From assembly GCA_027483895.1 (NCBI GenBank), contig JAIXTP010000009.1:1-64000 (forward strand): a DNA stretch of 64,000 nt. Direction: 5' to 3'. The notes beneath the pieces were generated by a model, which ran no database searches, was not told where the DNA came from, and worked only from the letters and a program-made list of their open reading frames with translations. Made by a program: the position numbers and the translations under genes. Source of the DNA: Hyphomicrobiales bacterium (lineage in GTDB: Bacteria; Pseudomonadota; Alphaproteobacteria; Rhizobiales; Beijerinckiaceae). Positions 1-8,395 of this stretch are shown here, in pieces; the first letter of the stretch is position 1; every line of letters starts with the position of its first letter.

Positions 1-138
1 GCGTTCACCACCTACGGCACCTGCGGCATCAAGGTCTGGATCTTCAAGGGCGAGATCCTCGAGCATGACCCGATGGCTCAGGATCGGCGCATGAACGACG
101 AAGGCGGCCGCTCCGGCGGACGCCGCGATCAGGCGTGA
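1..138 (+). CDS. rpsC: 30S ribosomal protein S3, C-terminal fragment
   Basis: The open frame enters from the left edge and stops at 136-138, giving 45 residues. Their content ([17 protein letters not shown]) matches the last strand and helix of the S3 C-terminal domain, followed by an Arg/Gly-rich tail. S3 sits on the small-subunit head at the mRNA entry tunnel. rplP follows after 23 nt, as in every S10 operon. The start and the KH domain lie outside the window. The only uncertainty is the missing N-terminal part. Confidence 0.95.
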   Translation, partial: AFTTYGTCGIKVWIFKGEILEHDPMAQDRRMNDEGGRSGGRRDQA

Positions 139-161
139 TCCGCGGGTAAGGAGTCGAAACA

Positions 162-575
162 ATGCTTCAGCCCAAGAAGACCAAGTTCCGCAAGCAGTTC
201 AAGGGCCGTATCTCCGGCACCGCGAAGGGCGGGACCAATCTGGACTTCGGCCAGTTCGGCCTGAAGGCCCTCGAGCCCGAGCGGATCACCGCCCGTCAGA
301 TCGAGGCCGCGCGTCGTGCGCTGACCCGTCACATGAAGCGTGCCGGTCGCGTGTGGATCCGCGTGTTCCCGGACGTCCCGGTCTCCTCGAAGCCCGCCGA
401 AGTCCGCATGGGCAAAGGCAAGGGCGCGCCGGAGTTCTGGGCCTGCCGCGTGAAGCCGGGTCGCATCATGTTCGAGATCGACGGCGTGTCCGATGAGATC
501 GCGCGTGAGGCGCTCACGCTCGCGGCCGCCAAGCTGCCGATCAAGACCCGCTTCGTCCAGCGCATCGCGGAGTGA
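162..575 (+). CDS. rplP: 50S ribosomal protein L16
   Basis: A 137-residue protein of normal L16 length, starting MLQPKKTKF and carrying the basic segment [19 protein letters not shown] near residues 81-99. L16 binds 23S rRNA close to the peptidyl transferase centre and helps position the A-site tRNA. A Shine-Dalgarno sequence (aaggag, 147-152) lies at normal spacing from the ATG. It sits between rpsC and rpmC with short gaps, so it is co-transcribed in the S10 operon. Confidence 0.98.
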   Translation: MLQPKKTKFRKQFKGRISGTAKGGTNLDFGQFGLKALEPERITARQIEAARRALTRHMKRAGRVWIRVFPDVPVSSKPAEVRMGKGKGAPEFWACRVKPGRIMFEIDGVSDEIAREALTLAAAKLPIKTRFVQRIAE

Positions 576-585
576 GGGGAAACCG

Positions 586-801
586 ATGAAGAACGATCAA
601 CGGAAGTCCGATCTCGCCGCGATGTCGGTCGATCAGCTCCGCGACGAGCTGCTGAAGCTCAAGAAGGAGCAGTTCAACCTGCGCTTCCAGAAGGCGACGG
701 GTCAGCTCGATAACACCGCCCGCGTGCGTGAGGTTCGGCGCGACATCGCTCGTGTCCGTACCTATGCCCGCAACAAGGCCGCTTCGGCGGGCCAGGTCTG
801 A
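586..801 (+). CDS. rpmC: 50S ribosomal protein L29
   Basis: This 71-residue protein starts [10 protein letters not shown] and contains the helical-hairpin signature of L29 ([18 protein letters not shown] region and [13 protein letters not shown]). L29 lies at the polypeptide exit tunnel and contributes to the docking site for trigger factor and SRP. The ATG at 586 was chosen because it follows a GAGGGG sequence and gives the family length; a longer in-frame opening upstream overlaps rplP and has no family similarity. Gaps to rplP and rpsQ are 10 nt each. Confidence 0.96.
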   Translation: MKNDQRKSDLAAMSVDQLRDELLKLKKEQFNLRFQKATGQLDNTARVREVRRDIARVRTYARNKAASAGQV

Positions 802-811
802 GGAGAGAGCG

Positions 812-1054
812 ATGCCGAAGCGCATACTGCAGGGCGTCGTCGTCAGCGACAAACAGGATAAGACGGTCGTGGTGAAGGTGGAGCGTCGCTTCACCCACCC
901 GCTGTTCAAGAAGACCGTTCGTCGCACGAAGAACTACCACGCCCACGACGAGGCGAATAAGTACAAGGTGGGCGACGAGGTCCGGATCACCGAATCCGCT
1001 CCGATTTCCCGCCTGAAGCGCTGGGTGGTACTGGACGAAACCGTTCAGGCGTAA
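812..1054 (+). CDS. rpsQ: 30S ribosomal protein S17
   Basis: An 80-residue OB-fold protein, starting [21 protein letters not shown], which is the usual beginning of S17. It binds the 5' domain of 16S rRNA and acts early in 30S assembly. An AGGAGAG sequence precedes the ATG at 812. In the E. coli arrangement S17 is the last gene of the S10 operon, and here it is followed by an unusually long 116-nt spacer before rplN. Confidence 0.97.
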   Translation: MPKRILQGVVVSDKQDKTVVVKVERRFTHPLFKKTVRRTKNYHAHDEANKYKVGDEVRITESAPISRLKRWVVLDETVQA

Positions 1055-1081
1055 TACACACCGCGCCTCTACCAAGGCATA

Positions 1082-1138
1082 GGGGACATCAGATCCCCGT
1101 CAGGCGAAGTCCGGCAGGTCGCCATCAACTCTGCCGGA
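1082..1138 (+). promoter_or_regulatory. Two hairpins in the rpsQ-rplN spacer
   Basis: The 116-nt spacer holds GGGGA/TCCCC at 1082-1098 (7-nt loop) and TCCGGCAG/CTGCCGGA at 1110-1138 (13-nt loop, 8 bp). Neither is followed by a T tract, so they are not classical terminators. They mark the S10/spc operon boundary. Inference: they could be mRNA processing or regulatory structures; no promoter was recognised here. Confidence 0.45.
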
Positions 1139-1170
1139 AACCGGTCTGAGACACAGAAAGGATCAAGGCC

Positions 1171-1539
1171 ATGATCCAGATGCAGACGAATCTCGACGTC
1201 GCGGACAATTCCGGCGCCCGTCGCGTGATGTGCATCAAGGTCCTCGGCGGCTCCAAGCGGAAATACGCTGGCGTCGGCGACATCATCGTCGTTTCCGTGA
1301 AGGAAGCGATTCCGCGCGGGCGCGTGAAGAAGGGCGACGTCATGAAGGCGGTCGTCGTTCGCACCGCGAAGGACATCCGCCGGGCCGACGGCTCGGTCAT
1401 CCGCTTCGATCGCAATGCCGCCGTTCTGATCAACAATCAGAAGGAACCGGTCGGCACGCGTATCTTCGGACCGGTGCCCCGCGAGCTCCGCGCGAAGAAC
1501 CACATGAAGATCATTTCGCTCGCGCCGGAGGTGCTCTGA
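1171..1539 (+). CDS. rplN: 50S ribosomal protein L14
   Basis: This 122-residue protein matches L14 throughout ([47 protein letters not shown]). L14 is part of the inter-subunit bridge B8 and contacts L19. AGAAAGGA precedes the ATG. Its stop codon overlaps the rplX start by one base (TGATG), so the two are translationally coupled. It is the first gene of the spc-type block. Confidence 0.98.
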   Translation: MIQMQTNLDVADNSGARRVMCIKVLGGSKRKYAGVGDIIVVSVKEAIPRGRVKKGDVMKAVVVRTAKDIRRADGSVIRFDRNAAVLINNQKEPVGTRIFGPVPRELRAKNHMKIISLAPEVL

Positions 1540-1856
1540 TGGCTGCGAAGATCAAGAAGGGCGACAAGGTCGTCGTTCTCACCGGCCGCGACAAGGGCAA
1601 GACCGGCGAGGTCGTGCAGGTGATGCCGAAGGAAACGCGCGCGCTCGTGCGCGGCGTGAACCTCGTGAAGCGTCACACCAAGCAGTCGATGAACCAGGAA
1701 GGCGGGATCATCTCCAAGGAGTCCCCGATCGACCTGTCGAACCTCGCGATCGCCGACCCCAAGGACGGCAAGGCGACCCGCGTCGGTTTCAAGATTCTCG
1801 AAGACGGCCGCAAGGTCCGTTTCGCCAAGCGTTCGGGGGACCTGATCGATGGCTGA
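1539..1856 (+). CDS. rplX: 50S ribosomal protein L24
   Basis: A 105-residue KOW-domain protein starting [21 protein letters not shown]24 is an assembly initiator that binds the 5' end of 23S rRNA. The ATG at 1539 overlaps the rplN stop by one base, and its own stop lies 8 nt inside rplE. Because of that overlap there is no spacer here for an E. coli type S8 repressor-binding hairpin, so any S8 autoregulation would have to use another site. Confidence 0.97.
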   Translation: MAAKIKKGDKVVVLTGRDKGKTGEVVQVMPKETRALVRGVNLVKRHTKQSMNQEGGIISKESPIDLSNLAIADPKDGKATRVGFKILEDGRKVRFAKRSGDLIDG

Positions 1857-2406
1857 TACCGCTCTCGAGCCGCGCCTCAAGAAGATCTACACGGACGTCG
1901 TTCGTCCGAAGCTGATCGAGGAATTCGGCTACAAGAACCCGATGCAGGTGCCTTCCATCGAGAAGGTCGTGCTGAACATGGGCGTGGGCGAAGCCACCGC
2001 CGACACCAAGAAGGTGCAGACGGCCGCCGCCGATCTCGCGCTCATCTCCGGCCAGAAGCCGGTGGTGACGCGGGCCCGCAAGGCCATCGCGCAGTTCAAG
2101 GTCCGCGAGAACATGCCGATCGGCGCGAAGGTCACCCTTCGTTCGGCCCGCATGTACGAGTTCCTCGATCGTCTCGTGACGATCGCTCTTCCCCGCGTCC
2201 GCGACTTCCGGGGCCTGAACCCGAAGTCCTTCGACGGCCGCGGCAACTACGCTCTCGGCATCAAGGAACATCTCGTGTTCCCCGAGATCAACTACGACAA
2301 GGCGGAAGCCGTGTGGGGGATGGACATCATCATCTGCACGACCGCCACGTCCGACGACGAAGCCCGCGCCCTGCTGCGCGCCTTCAACTTCCCGTTCCGG
2401 CAGTAA
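1849..2406 (+). CDS. rplE: 50S ribosomal protein L5
   Basis: This 185-residue protein has the L5 hallmarks ([15 protein letters not shown] near residue 36, [20 protein letters not shown], and the LRDFRGL-like segment [15 protein letters not shown]). L5 binds 5S rRNA and contacts the P-site tRNA and the S13 bridge. Its start lies within the last codons of rplX (8-nt overlap), which implies coupled translation. Length is typical. Confidence 0.98.
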   Translation: MADTALEPRLKKIYTDVVRPKLIEEFGYKNPMQVPSIEKVVLNMGVGEATADTKKVQTAAADLALISGQKPVVTRARKAIAQFKVRENMPIGAKVTLRSARMYEFLDRLVTIALPRVRDFRGLNPKSFDGRGNYALGIKEHLVFPEINYDKAEAVWGMDIIICTTATSDDEARALLRAFNFPFRQ

Positions 2407-2443
2407 GAGCCCCGCTCTTAGACGCGGACACCAGGAGAAACCA

Positions 2444-2749
2444 ATGGCGAAGAAGAGCTCGATCGAGAAGAACAAGCGCCGCATGAAGATGGCCCAGGCT
2501 TACGCCGGCCGTCGCGAGCGCCTGTTGGCCGTCGCCAACGACGAGTCGAAGTCGATGGAGGAGCGTTTCACCGCGCGCCTCAAGCTTGCGGAACTTCCGC
2601 GCAACTCGAACCCCACCCGCATCCGCAACCGGTGCGAAGTGACGGGTCGTCCGCGCGCCTTTTACCGCAAGCTGAAGATGTCGCGCATCGCGCTGCGCGA
2701 ACTCGGTTCGAAGGGCCTGATTCCGGGCCTGACGAAGTCGAGCTGGTGA
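2444..2749 (+). CDS. rpsN: 30S ribosomal protein S14 (zinc-independent form)
   Basis: A 101-residue S14 starting [13 protein letters not shown], with the C-terminal [21 protein letters not shown] signature. It has one Cys only and the full-length middle region, so this is the C-minus form that does not bind zinc. It sits in the 30S head near the A site. AGGAG lies just upstream, and the spacing is normal (37 nt after rplE, 13 nt before rpsH). Confidence 0.98.
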   Translation: MAKKSSIEKNKRRMKMAQAYAGRRERLLAVANDESKSMEERFTARLKLAELPRNSNPTRIRNRCEVTGRPRAFYRKLKMSRIALRELGSKGLIPGLTKSSW

Positions 2750-2762
2750 GGAGGACCGACAG

Positions 2763-3161
2763 ATGGCTGTGAACGATCCCGTCGGTGATATGCTCACCCG
2801 CATCCGCAACGCGCAGATGCGCCGCAAGACCAAGGTCTCGACCCCCGGCTCGCGTCTTCGGGCGCGCGTCCTCGACGTGCTTCAGTCGGAAGGCTACATC
2901 CGTGGCTATTCGACCACCGAGTACGGCAACGGCCGTACCGAGTTCGAGATCGAACTGAAGTATTTCGACGGCGAGCCCGTGATCCGGACCATCGAGCGCG
3001 TCTCGAAGCCCGGTCGGCGCGTCTATGCCTCCGTCAACGCCATGCCGCGCGTCGCCAACGGCCTGGGCATCACGATCCTTTCGACTCCGAAGGGCGTGAT
3101 GGCCGACCACGAGGCTCGCGAAAAGAACGTCGGCGGCGAAGTGCTCTGCACGATCTTCTGA
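2763..3161 (+). CDS. rpsH: 30S ribosomal protein S8
   Basis: This 132-residue protein starts [18 protein letters not shown], the S8 signature, and ends with the [23 protein letters not shown] segment that binds helix 21 of 16S rRNA. In E. coli S8 also represses the spc operon at the rplE start. That site is not evident here because rplX and rplE overlap. A GAGGAG sequence precedes the ATG. Confidence 0.98.
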   Translation: MAVNDPVGDMLTRIRNAQMRRKTKVSTPGSRLRARVLDVLQSEGYIRGYSTTEYGNGRTEFEIELKYFDGEPVIRTIERVSKPGRRVYASVNAMPRVANGLGITILSTPKGVMADHEAREKNVGGEVLCTIF

Positions 3162-3196
3162 TCGTCGGAGCCCAACGCAGTCACGGAGAGAGACAC

Positions 3197-3730
3197 ATGT
3201 CCCGTATCGGTAAGAAGCCCGTCCCGGTCCCGGCCGGCGTCACCGCTGCCGTCGAAGGCAACTTGGTGAAGGCCAAGGGCGCGAAGGGCGAACTGTTCTT
3301 CAACGCTCCCGACGACGTCGTCGTGGCGTTCGCCGACGGCGCCATCGCCGTCACCCCGCGCGACGACTCGAAGCGCGCCCGTGCGATGTGGGGCATGACC
3401 CGCTCGCAGGTCGCCAATATCATCGAGGGCGTCACCAAGGGCTACGAGAAGAAGCTCGAGATCAACGGCGTCGGTTACCGCGCCGCGGTCGCCGGCAAGG
3501 TGCTGAAGCTTGCGCTCGGCTACAGCCACGACGTCGATTACGAGATTCCCGCAGGCATCACGATCACGACCCCCAAGCCGACCGAAATCATCGTCTCGGG
3601 GATCGACAAGCAGCGCGTCGGCCAGACCGCCGCGGAGATCCGTGAGTTCCGCGGTCCCGAGCCGTTCCTCGGCAAGGGCATCAAGTACGCCGACGAGTTC
3701 ATCTTCCGCAAGGAAGGCAAGAAGAAGTAA
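3197..3730 (+). CDS. rplF: 50S ribosomal protein L6
   Basis: A 177-residue L6 starting [15 protein letters not shown], with the second-domain signature [15 protein letters not shown] near residues 153-167. L6 lies near the sarcin-ricin loop and the factor-binding site. Both tandem L6 folds are present and length is typical. It follows rpsH by 35 nt and precedes rplR by 11 nt in the same operon. Confidence 0.98.
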   Translation: MSRIGKKPVPVPAGVTAAVEGNLVKAKGAKGELFFNAPDDVVVAFADGAIAVTPRDDSKRARAMWGMTRSQVANIIEGVTKGYEKKLEINGVGYRAAVAGKVLKLALGYSHDVDYEIPAGITITTPKPTEIIVSGIDKQRVGQTAAEIREFRGPEPFLGKGIKYADEFIFRKEGKKK

Positions 3731-3741
3731 GGGGGCTCGCG

Positions 3742-4104
3742 ATGGCGAACAAACTTCAAGGCACCGATCGCCGCCGCGCCCGCGTGCGGCGTGCTGTGAA
3801 GGCGGCGGCCAACGGCCGCCTCCGCCTCAGCGTTTTCCGCTCCTCGAAGCAGATCTACGCGCAGGTGATCGACGACGCCCAGGGCGTCACGGTCGCGTCC
3901 GCGTCGACGCTCGAGAAGGACATGCGCTCGTCGCTCAAGACGGGTGCGGACGTGGCTGCGGCTCAGGCCGTCGGCAAGCTCGTCGCAGAGCGTGCCAAGG
4001 CCGCCGGGGTGACCAAGGTCGTCTTCGACCGCGGTTCCTACATGTATCACGGCCGCGTGAAGGCGCTGGCCGATGCGGCCCGCGAAGGCGGTCTGGACTT
4101 CTGA
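3742..4104 (+). CDS. rplR: 50S ribosomal protein L18
   Basis: The 120-residue product has L18 features: basic N-terminus, [18 protein letters not shown] and [26 protein letters not shown] at the C-terminus. It binds 5S rRNA together with L5 and L25. The start ATG follows GGGGGCT. It is followed by an atypically long 91-nt spacer before rpsE that contains two hairpins. Confidence 0.98.
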   Translation: MANKLQGTDRRRARVRRAVKAAANGRLRLSVFRSSKQIYAQVIDDAQGVTVASASTLEKDMRSSLKTGADVAAAQAVGKLVAERAKAAGVTKVVFDRGSYMYHGRVKALADAAREGGLDF

Positions 4105-4111
4105 TCGCGAC

Positions 4112-4177
4112 GGCGCGGGAAGTCGTTCCGCGCCGCGCACCCTGGGATCAAGCGAGCGGGGCCCTTCGGGGCCTCGC
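4112..4177 (+). promoter_or_regulatory. Two hairpins in the rplR-rpsE spacer
   Basis: Hairpin one: 4112-4121 pairs with 4126-4134 (GGCGCGG-G-AA with TTCCGCGCC, one bulged G, GTCG loop). Hairpin two: GCGGGGCC at 4156-4163 pairs with GGCCTCGC at 4170-4177 around CTTCGG. Neither has a downstream T run. The second ends 18 nt before the rpsE ATG. Seen directly in the sequence; a regulatory role is inference. Confidence 0.45.
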
Positions 4178-4195
4178 GTTCGAGTGAGAGACACC

Positions 4196-4756
4196 ATGGC
4201 AAGAGAGCCTCAAGGTCGGCAGGATCGCGAAGAGCGTGACTCCGAATTCGTGGACCGTCTGGTCCACATCAACCGCGTCGCGAAAGTCGTGAAGGGCGGC
4301 CGTCGTTTCGGCTTCGCCGCTCTCGTCGTCGTCGGCGACCAGAAGGGCCGCGTCGGCTTCGGCCACGGCAAGGCCCGTGAAGTGCCGGAAGCCATCCGCA
4401 AAGCCACGGACGCCGCCAAGCGCGCGCTGATCCGCGTGCCGCTGCGCGAAGGCCGCACGCTGCATCACGACGTTCAGGGCCGTCACGGCGCCGGCAAGGT
4501 GGTGCTCCGCGCAGCTCCGGCCGGTACCGGCATCATCGCGGGCGGCCCGATGCGCGCCGTCTTCGAGTCGCTCGGCATGCACGACGTCGTGGCGAAGTCG
4601 CTCGGCTCGTCCAACCCGTACAACCTCGTCCGTGCCACGTTCGACGCGCTGAAGCGGGAAGACTCCCCGCGTTCGGTCGCCGCGCGCCGCGGTCTCAAGG
4701 TGTCCCAGCTCCAGGCCCGTCGCGGTGAAGCCGACGGCGCCGGCGCCGACGCGTAA
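4196..4756 (+). CDS. rpsE: 30S ribosomal protein S5
   Basis: A 186-residue S5, with the double-stranded RNA-binding-like domain ([35 protein letters not shown]) and the C-terminal domain ([18 protein letters not shown]). S5 lines the mRNA entry tunnel and affects decoding fidelity. The ATG at 4196 (MAREPQGRQ) was chosen because GAGTGAGAG lies just upstream; an in-frame opening starting about 120 nt further up would overlap rplR. Confidence 0.97.
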   Translation: MAREPQGRQDREERDSEFVDRLVHINRVAKVVKGGRRFGFAALVVVGDQKGRVGFGHGKAREVPEAIRKATDAAKRALIRVPLREGRTLHHDVQGRHGAGKVVLRAAPAGTGIIAGGPMRAVFESLGMHDVVAKSLGSSNPYNLVRATFDALKREDSPRSVAARRGLKVSQLQARRGEADGAGADA

Positions 4757-4767
4757 GGGAGGCAGGA

Positions 4768-4983
4768 ATGAACGCGAAGTCCGCGAAGCCTGCCAAGACC
4801 CTCACGGTCGAGCAGGTCGGTTCCCCGATCCGCCGCGAGGCCAAGCAGCGTCAGACGCTGGTCGGTCTCGGCCTGAACAAGATCCGTCGCCGTTCGACCC
4901 TGCCCGACACCCCCGAGGTGCGCGGCATGATCGAGGCGGTGAAGCACCTCGTGCGCATCGTGCCCGCCGACGCGGCGCGGTGA
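4768..4983 (+). CDS. rpmD: 50S ribosomal protein L30
   Basis: This 71-residue protein contains the L30 core ([23 protein letters not shown] and a [16 protein letters not shown]-terminus). L30 is a small non-essential 23S-binding protein. A GGGAGG Shine-Dalgarno precedes the ATG. Gaps to rpsE and rplO are 11 and 10 nt. The N-terminal Lys/Ala stretch is a little longer than in E. coli, as usual in alphaproteobacteria. Confidence 0.96.
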   Translation: MNAKSAKPAKTLTVEQVGSPIRREAKQRQTLVGLGLNKIRRRSTLPDTPEVRGMIEAVKHLVRIVPADAAR

Positions 4984-4993
4984 GGAGGACGAC

Positions 4994-5473
4994 ATGAAGC
5001 TCAACGGCATCACCGACAATCCCGGCGCCAAGAAGTCCCGCGTCCGCATCGGCCGGGGCATCGGCTCCGGCTGCGGCAAGACCGGCGGCCGCGGCGTCAA
5101 GGGTCAGAAGGCGCGCTCCGGCGTCCGCGTGAAGGGTTTCGAGGGCGGCCAGATGCCGCTCTATCGGCGCCTTCCGAAGCGCGGTTTCTGGAACCCCTTC
5201 TCGAAGGACTACAACGAGGTCAATCTCGGCCGCATTCAGGCCGCCCTCGACGCGTCGAAGCTCGACGCGAAGGCTCCCGTGACGATCGAGGCGCTCGTCG
5301 CCGCGGGCGTCTGCGCGAAGCCGCGCGACGGCGTCCGGATCCTCGGGGCCGGCGAACTGAAGGCGAAGCTCGCCTTCCAGGTCGCGGGCGCGTCGAAGTC
5401 GGCCGTGGCCGCGATCGAGAAGGCCGGCGGTTCGGTCACGATCCTCGCCGCCGCGACCGAAGCGACCGCTTGA
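4994..5473 (+). CDS. rplO: 50S ribosomal protein L15
   Basis: A 159-residue L15 with the Gly/Arg-rich N-terminal extension ([24 protein letters not shown]) that threads through 23S rRNA and a globular C-terminal domain. It acts in late 50S assembly. GAGGAG lies just upstream. A strong intrinsic terminator follows it at 5505-5541, so this gene probably ends the main transcription unit, although readthrough into secY is expected. Confidence 0.98.
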   Translation: MKLNGITDNPGAKKSRVRIGRGIGSGCGKTGGRGVKGQKARSGVRVKGFEGGQMPLYRRLPKRGFWNPFSKDYNEVNLGRIQAALDASKLDAKAPVTIEALVAAGVCAKPRDGVRILGAGELKAKLAFQVAGASKSAVAAIEKAGGSVTILAAATEATA

Positions 5474-5504
5474 TCCGTCAGGGTCTGCGCAAGCACGAAA
5501 TCGA

Positions 5505-5541
5505 GCCGGGCGGCGGTGCCTACCGCACCGCCCGGCTTTTT
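5505..5541 (+). terminator. Intrinsic terminator after rplO
   Basis: GCCGGGCGG at 5505-5513 pairs perfectly with CCGCCCGGC at 5528-5536, followed directly by TTTTT at 5537-5541. An inner alternative stem (GGCGGTGC with GCACCGCC) is also possible. It lies between rplO and secY, which are usually co-transcribed, so it may act as an attenuator. Confidence 0.8.
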
Positions 5542-5587
5542 GCGTCGTGACGGGTCGTCCGACGCCTGACCTTTACCGGAGCGATCG

Positions 5588-6922
5588 ATGGCATCGGCAG
5601 CAGAGCAACTCGCGGCCAACCTGAATTTCGGGGCGCTTGCGAAGGCGGACGAGCTCAAGAAGCGGATCTGGTTCACGCTCGGCGCGCTGCTGGTGTACCG
5701 GCTCGGCACCTACATCCCGATCCCCGGCATCAACCCGGATGCGCTGGCCGACGTCTTCAAGACGCAGCAGCAGGGCATTCTCGGGCTGTTCAACATGTTC
5801 TCGGGCGGCGCCGTCGGCCGCCTCGCGATCTTCGCGCTGAACATCATGCCGTACATCTCGGCATCGATCATCATCCAGCTGCTCACCTCCGTCGTCCCGT
5901 CTCTCGAGACGCTGAAGAAGGAAGGCGAGGCGGGCCGCAAGATCATCAACCAGTACACCCGCTATCTCACGGTGGTGCTGGCGACGTTCCAGGCCTACGG
6001 CATCGCGGTCGGCCTTCAGGCGTCCTCGAACCTCGTGGCCGAGCCGGGCCTGTTCTTCCTCGTGTCCACCACGATCACGCTCGTCGGCGGCACGATGTTC
6101 CTGATGTGGATCGGCGAGCAGATCACGGCGCGCGGCATCGGCAACGGCTCCTCGCTCATCATCTTCGCGGGCATCGTGGCTGAGCTTCCGGCCGCGATCG
6201 CCGGCACGCTCGAACTCGGCCGTCAGGGCGCGATTTCGACGGCCGTGATCCTGCTGGTGATCGTGATGGCCTTCGGCGTCACCGCCTTCATCGTCTATAT
6301 GGAGCGCGCGCAGCGCCGCCTGCTGATCAACTATCCGAAGCGTCAGGTCGGCAACCGCGTCTATGAGGGGCAGACCTCGTTCCTGCCGCTGAAGCTCAAC
6401 ACGTCGGGCGTCATCCCGCCGATCTTCGCCTCCTCGCTGCTGCTGCTGCCCACCACCATTGCGGGCTTCTCGGCGCAGTCGGGCGGTACGGGCTTCCTCG
6501 CGACGCTTTCGGCCTATCTCGCGCACGGCCGTCCGCTGTTCATGGCGCTTTATGCCGCGCTCATCATCTTCTTCGCCTTCTTCTACACCGCGATCGTGTT
6601 CAACCCGGTCGAGACGGCGGACAATCTCAAGAAGCACGGCGGCTTCATCCCCGGCATCCGTCCGGGCGAGCGCACCGCCGAGCATATCGATTGGGTGCTG
6701 ACGCGGATCACGGTTCTGGGCGCCGCCTATCTCACGATCATCTGTCTCTTGCCCGAACTGCTGATTTCGCAATTCGCCCTTCCGTTCTACTTTGGCGGAA
6801 CGTCGCTCCTCATCGTCGTGAGCGTGACCATGGACACGGTCTCTCAGGTCCACGGCCACCTGCTCGCTCATCAGTACGAGGGGCTGGTGAAGAAGGCGAA
6901 ACTGCGGGGGAAGCGTCGGTGA
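5588..6922 (+). CDS. secY: Protein translocase subunit SecY
   Basis: A 444-residue polytopic membrane protein of normal SecY length, with about ten hydrophobic segments. It forms the protein-conducting channel with SecE and SecG in the inner membrane. Family segments seen include [13 protein letters not shown] near residue 37, [13 protein letters not shown] near 88 and [14 protein letters not shown]-like [15 protein letters not shown] near 348. It follows a terminator, so its supply may depend on readthrough or a local promoter. Its stop overlaps the adk GTG start by 4 nt. Confidence 0.98.
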   Translation: MASAAEQLAANLNFGALAKADELKKRIWFTLGALLVYRLGTYIPIPGINPDALADVFKTQQQGILGLFNMFSGGAVGRLAIFALNIMPYISASIIIQLLTSVVPSLETLKKEGEAGRKIINQYTRYLTVVLATFQAYGIAVGLQASSNLVAEPGLFFLVSTTITLVGGTMFLMWIGEQITARGIGNGSSLIIFAGIVAELPAAIAGTLELGRQGAISTAVILLVIVMAFGVTAFIVYMERAQRRLLINYPKRQVGNRVYEGQTSFLPLKLNTSGVIPPIFASSLLLLPTTIAGFSAQSGGTGFLATLSAYLAHGRPLFMALYAALIIFFAFFYTAIVFNPVETADNLKKHGGFIPGIRPGERTAEHIDWVLTRITVLGAAYLTIICLLPELLISQFALPFYFGGTSLLIVVSVTMDTVSQVHGHLLAHQYEGLVKKAKLRGKRR

Positions 6923-7515
6923 GATTGATTCTGTTGGGCCCGCCCGGCGCGGGCAAGGGGACGCAGGCCGTCCGCATCGTCGAGAAATACGGCATCCCCC
7001 AGCTTTCGACCGGCGACATGCTCCGCGCGGCCGTGGCCGCGGGCACGCCCGTCGGCCTCAAGGCCAAGGCTGTGATGGAGTCGGGCGGCCTCGTTTCGGA
7101 CGAGATCGTCATCGGCATCATCAATGACCGCATCGAAGAAGCCGACGCCAAGAAGGGCTTCATCCTCGACGGCTTCCCGCGCACCGTCGCGCAGGCCGAG
7201 GCGCTCGACCGGATGTTGGCCGACAAGGGCCTCAAGCTCGACGCCGTGGTGGAGCTGGTCGTCGACCAGGCCGCGCTCGTGGGCCGCATCGTCAACCGCG
7301 CCGCCGAGGCGAAGGCCGCGGGCCAGCCGGTGCGCAAGGACGACGATCCGGAAGTCTTCAAGACCCGCCTCGACGCCTACAACCGCGATACGGCGGTCGT
7401 GTCTCCCTATTACGCGAAGACCGGCATGCTGAAGACCGTCGACGGCATGAAGCCGATCGACGAGGTGACCAAGGCGCTGTTCGCGATCCTCGAAGGCGCG
7501 CGCGCCACCGCGTGA
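6919..7515 (+). CDS. adk: Adenylate kinase (short-LID form)
   Basis: 198 residues starting at GTG 6919, which overlaps the secY stop (GTGA). It interconverts ATP plus AMP and two ADP. The P-loop GPPGAGKGT is at residues 7-15, the AMP-binding region TGDMLR follows near 31, and DGFPRT near 84. The LID region around residues 120-140 is short and lacks the four Cys of zinc-type kinases. It precedes a clear terminator. secY-adk pairing is normal for alphaproteobacteria. Confidence 0.97.
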   Translation: MRLILLGPPGAGKGTQAVRIVEKYGIPQLSTGDMLRAAVAAGTPVGLKAKAVMESGGLVSDEIVIGIINDRIEEADAKKGFILDGFPRTVAQAEALDRMLADKGLKLDAVVELVVDQAALVGRIVNRAAEAKAAGQPVRKDDDPEVFKTRLDAYNRDTAVVSPYYAKTGMLKTVDGMKPIDEVTKALFAILEGARATA

Positions 7516-7560
7516 GGCGGGGAGGGGCCGGAGGCTCCTCCGAGGTCGAAAGTTTCGGAA

Positions 7561-7590
7561 GCCGGGTGGTGAGAGCCGCCCGGCTTTTTT
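7561..7590 (+). terminator. Intrinsic terminator after adk
   Basis: GCCGGGTGG at 7561-7569 pairs with CCGCCCGGC (one G-T pair) around TGAGAG, followed by six T. It ends the secY-adk unit 10 nt before the convergent gene at 7600-7863. Confidence 0.85.
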
Positions 7591-7599
7591 CTTTGCCGG

Positions 7600-7863
7600 T
7601 TAGGTCCGGCGGTTCAGGTCTTTCAACGCGCGGGCCGTCGCCCGTGCGCGCGCAGGATCTCCGCTGAGGCCCATTCGTCGGCTTTCCACGTCGGAAAGAT
7701 ACTCGGCCAACCGCTCGACAGTCGCCTGCTCTGCCAAAAGCCGGCGTAACTCGGGGATGTAAGCGTCGTACTCGTCCGACGCTGCGGGCTCGTCGGCGAC
7801 GCCTATCGGATCCCAGTACTTCAGTAGGACCGTACGCACTTGAGTACTGAGAATTTCGCTCAT
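7600..7863 (-). CDS. Small conserved protein, possibly DUF1871-like
   Basis: An 87-residue acidic, helical protein starting MSEILSTQVRTVLLKYWDPIGV. The WDPIGV...DEYDAYIPELRRLL pattern and the LAEYL..VE..RMGL C-terminus resemble the small DUF1871-type proteins common in Proteobacteria; that assignment is from memory of the motif and not certain. Its function is unknown. It faces adk convergently and lies alone. A perfect 16-bp palindrome 85 bp upstream of its start could be an operator. Confidence 0.7.
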   Translation of the reverse strand: MSEILSTQVRTVLLKYWDPIGVADEPAASDEYDAYIPELRRLLAEQATVERLAEYLSDVESRRMGLSGDPARARATARALKDLNRRT

Positions 7864-7947
7864 GAACGGGGCCTATCGGACGGATGCGATTGTTTCGGGC
7901 CGGATCTAAAATCACGCGGGCCGAGTTCGAAAACTGTTGAATACCGT

Positions 7948-7963
7948 CGCACAACGTTGTGCG
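7948..7963. promoter_or_regulatory. Perfect 16-bp palindrome, candidate operator
   Basis: CGCACAACGTTGTGCG reads the same on both strands with no spacer. It lies 85 bp upstream of the minus-strand gene that starts at 7863. Such symmetry is typical of a homodimeric repressor site. No matching copy was noticed elsewhere in the window, and no regulator gene is adjacent. Confidence 0.4.
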
Positions 7964-8256
7964 CAGCGCAGTGATCTCTATGCTTGGGATGACTGCGGAG
8001 ACAACCCGGCCTCGGATTCGCACCCGACTCCCCGGCGTGTCCAACCGTCAGCCTCATGGCCCGAGCCGCTTCGCCCCGAGACTCAGCTCGGATAAGCGGA
8101 ACCGCATCGGGACGCGACATGAGGACGTGACCGAGGCGGGGCTAGCACCGCCGAAGTCGGCCGATCTTGTCATCAACGGCGGCAAATCCGTTGGATGACC
8201 GCGAAGAACTCGTAACCCTTGCGGTTGCGGCGCGTCGCGACCTGGAGGTTAGACCC

Positions 8257-8349
8257 ATGCGGTCAAAGTTCCATGTCGTTTTGAAGGCTGAGATCGATGT
8301 GGCGGCATGCCTCCGGGCTGTCGGCGTGATCTTGTACCTTCTCAGCTGA
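8257..8349 (+). CDS. Possible 30-residue small ORF
   Basis: The frame starts MRSKFHVVL and ends with a hydrophobic stretch (CLRAVGVILYLLS) of about 13 residues. GGAGG at 8244-8248 stands 8 nt before the ATG, which is ideal spacing, and the stop is followed after 4 nt by a strong terminator hairpin. These two signals are the whole case. No homology is recognised. It could instead be an untranslated RNA end or a leader peptide. Confidence 0.35.
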   Translation: MRSKFHVVLKAEIDVAACLRAVGVILYLLS

Positions 8350-8353
8350 GGTG

Positions 8354-8384
8354 GTCGGGGCGGCTTTGCCGCTCCGACTTTCTT
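8354..8384 (+). terminator. Intrinsic terminator upstream of the alpha operon
   Basis: GTCGGGGCGGC at 8354-8364 pairs with GCCGCTCCGAC at 8368-8378 (11 bp, one G-T), loop TTT, followed by TTTCTT. It closes whatever is transcribed through 8257-8349 and insulates rpsM. Confidence 0.65.
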
Positions 8385-8395
8385 CGCTGTCGCGC

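Noticed and set aside
1849-1900. Expected S8 repressor site at the start of rplE
   Set aside because: rplX and rplE overlap by 8 nt and I could not find the E. coli type S8 stem with its internal loop.
8000-8060. T-loop-like GGTGCGAATCC on the minus strand near 8020, suggesting a tRNA or tmRNA piece
   Set aside because: No acceptor stem, D arm or anticodon arm can be formed around it, and no CCA end or tmRNA tag is seen.
7860-8120. 86-codon minus-strand frame upstream of the DUF1871-like gene
   Set aside because: No Shine-Dalgarno, no recognisable pattern and it runs across the palindrome; likely non-coding.
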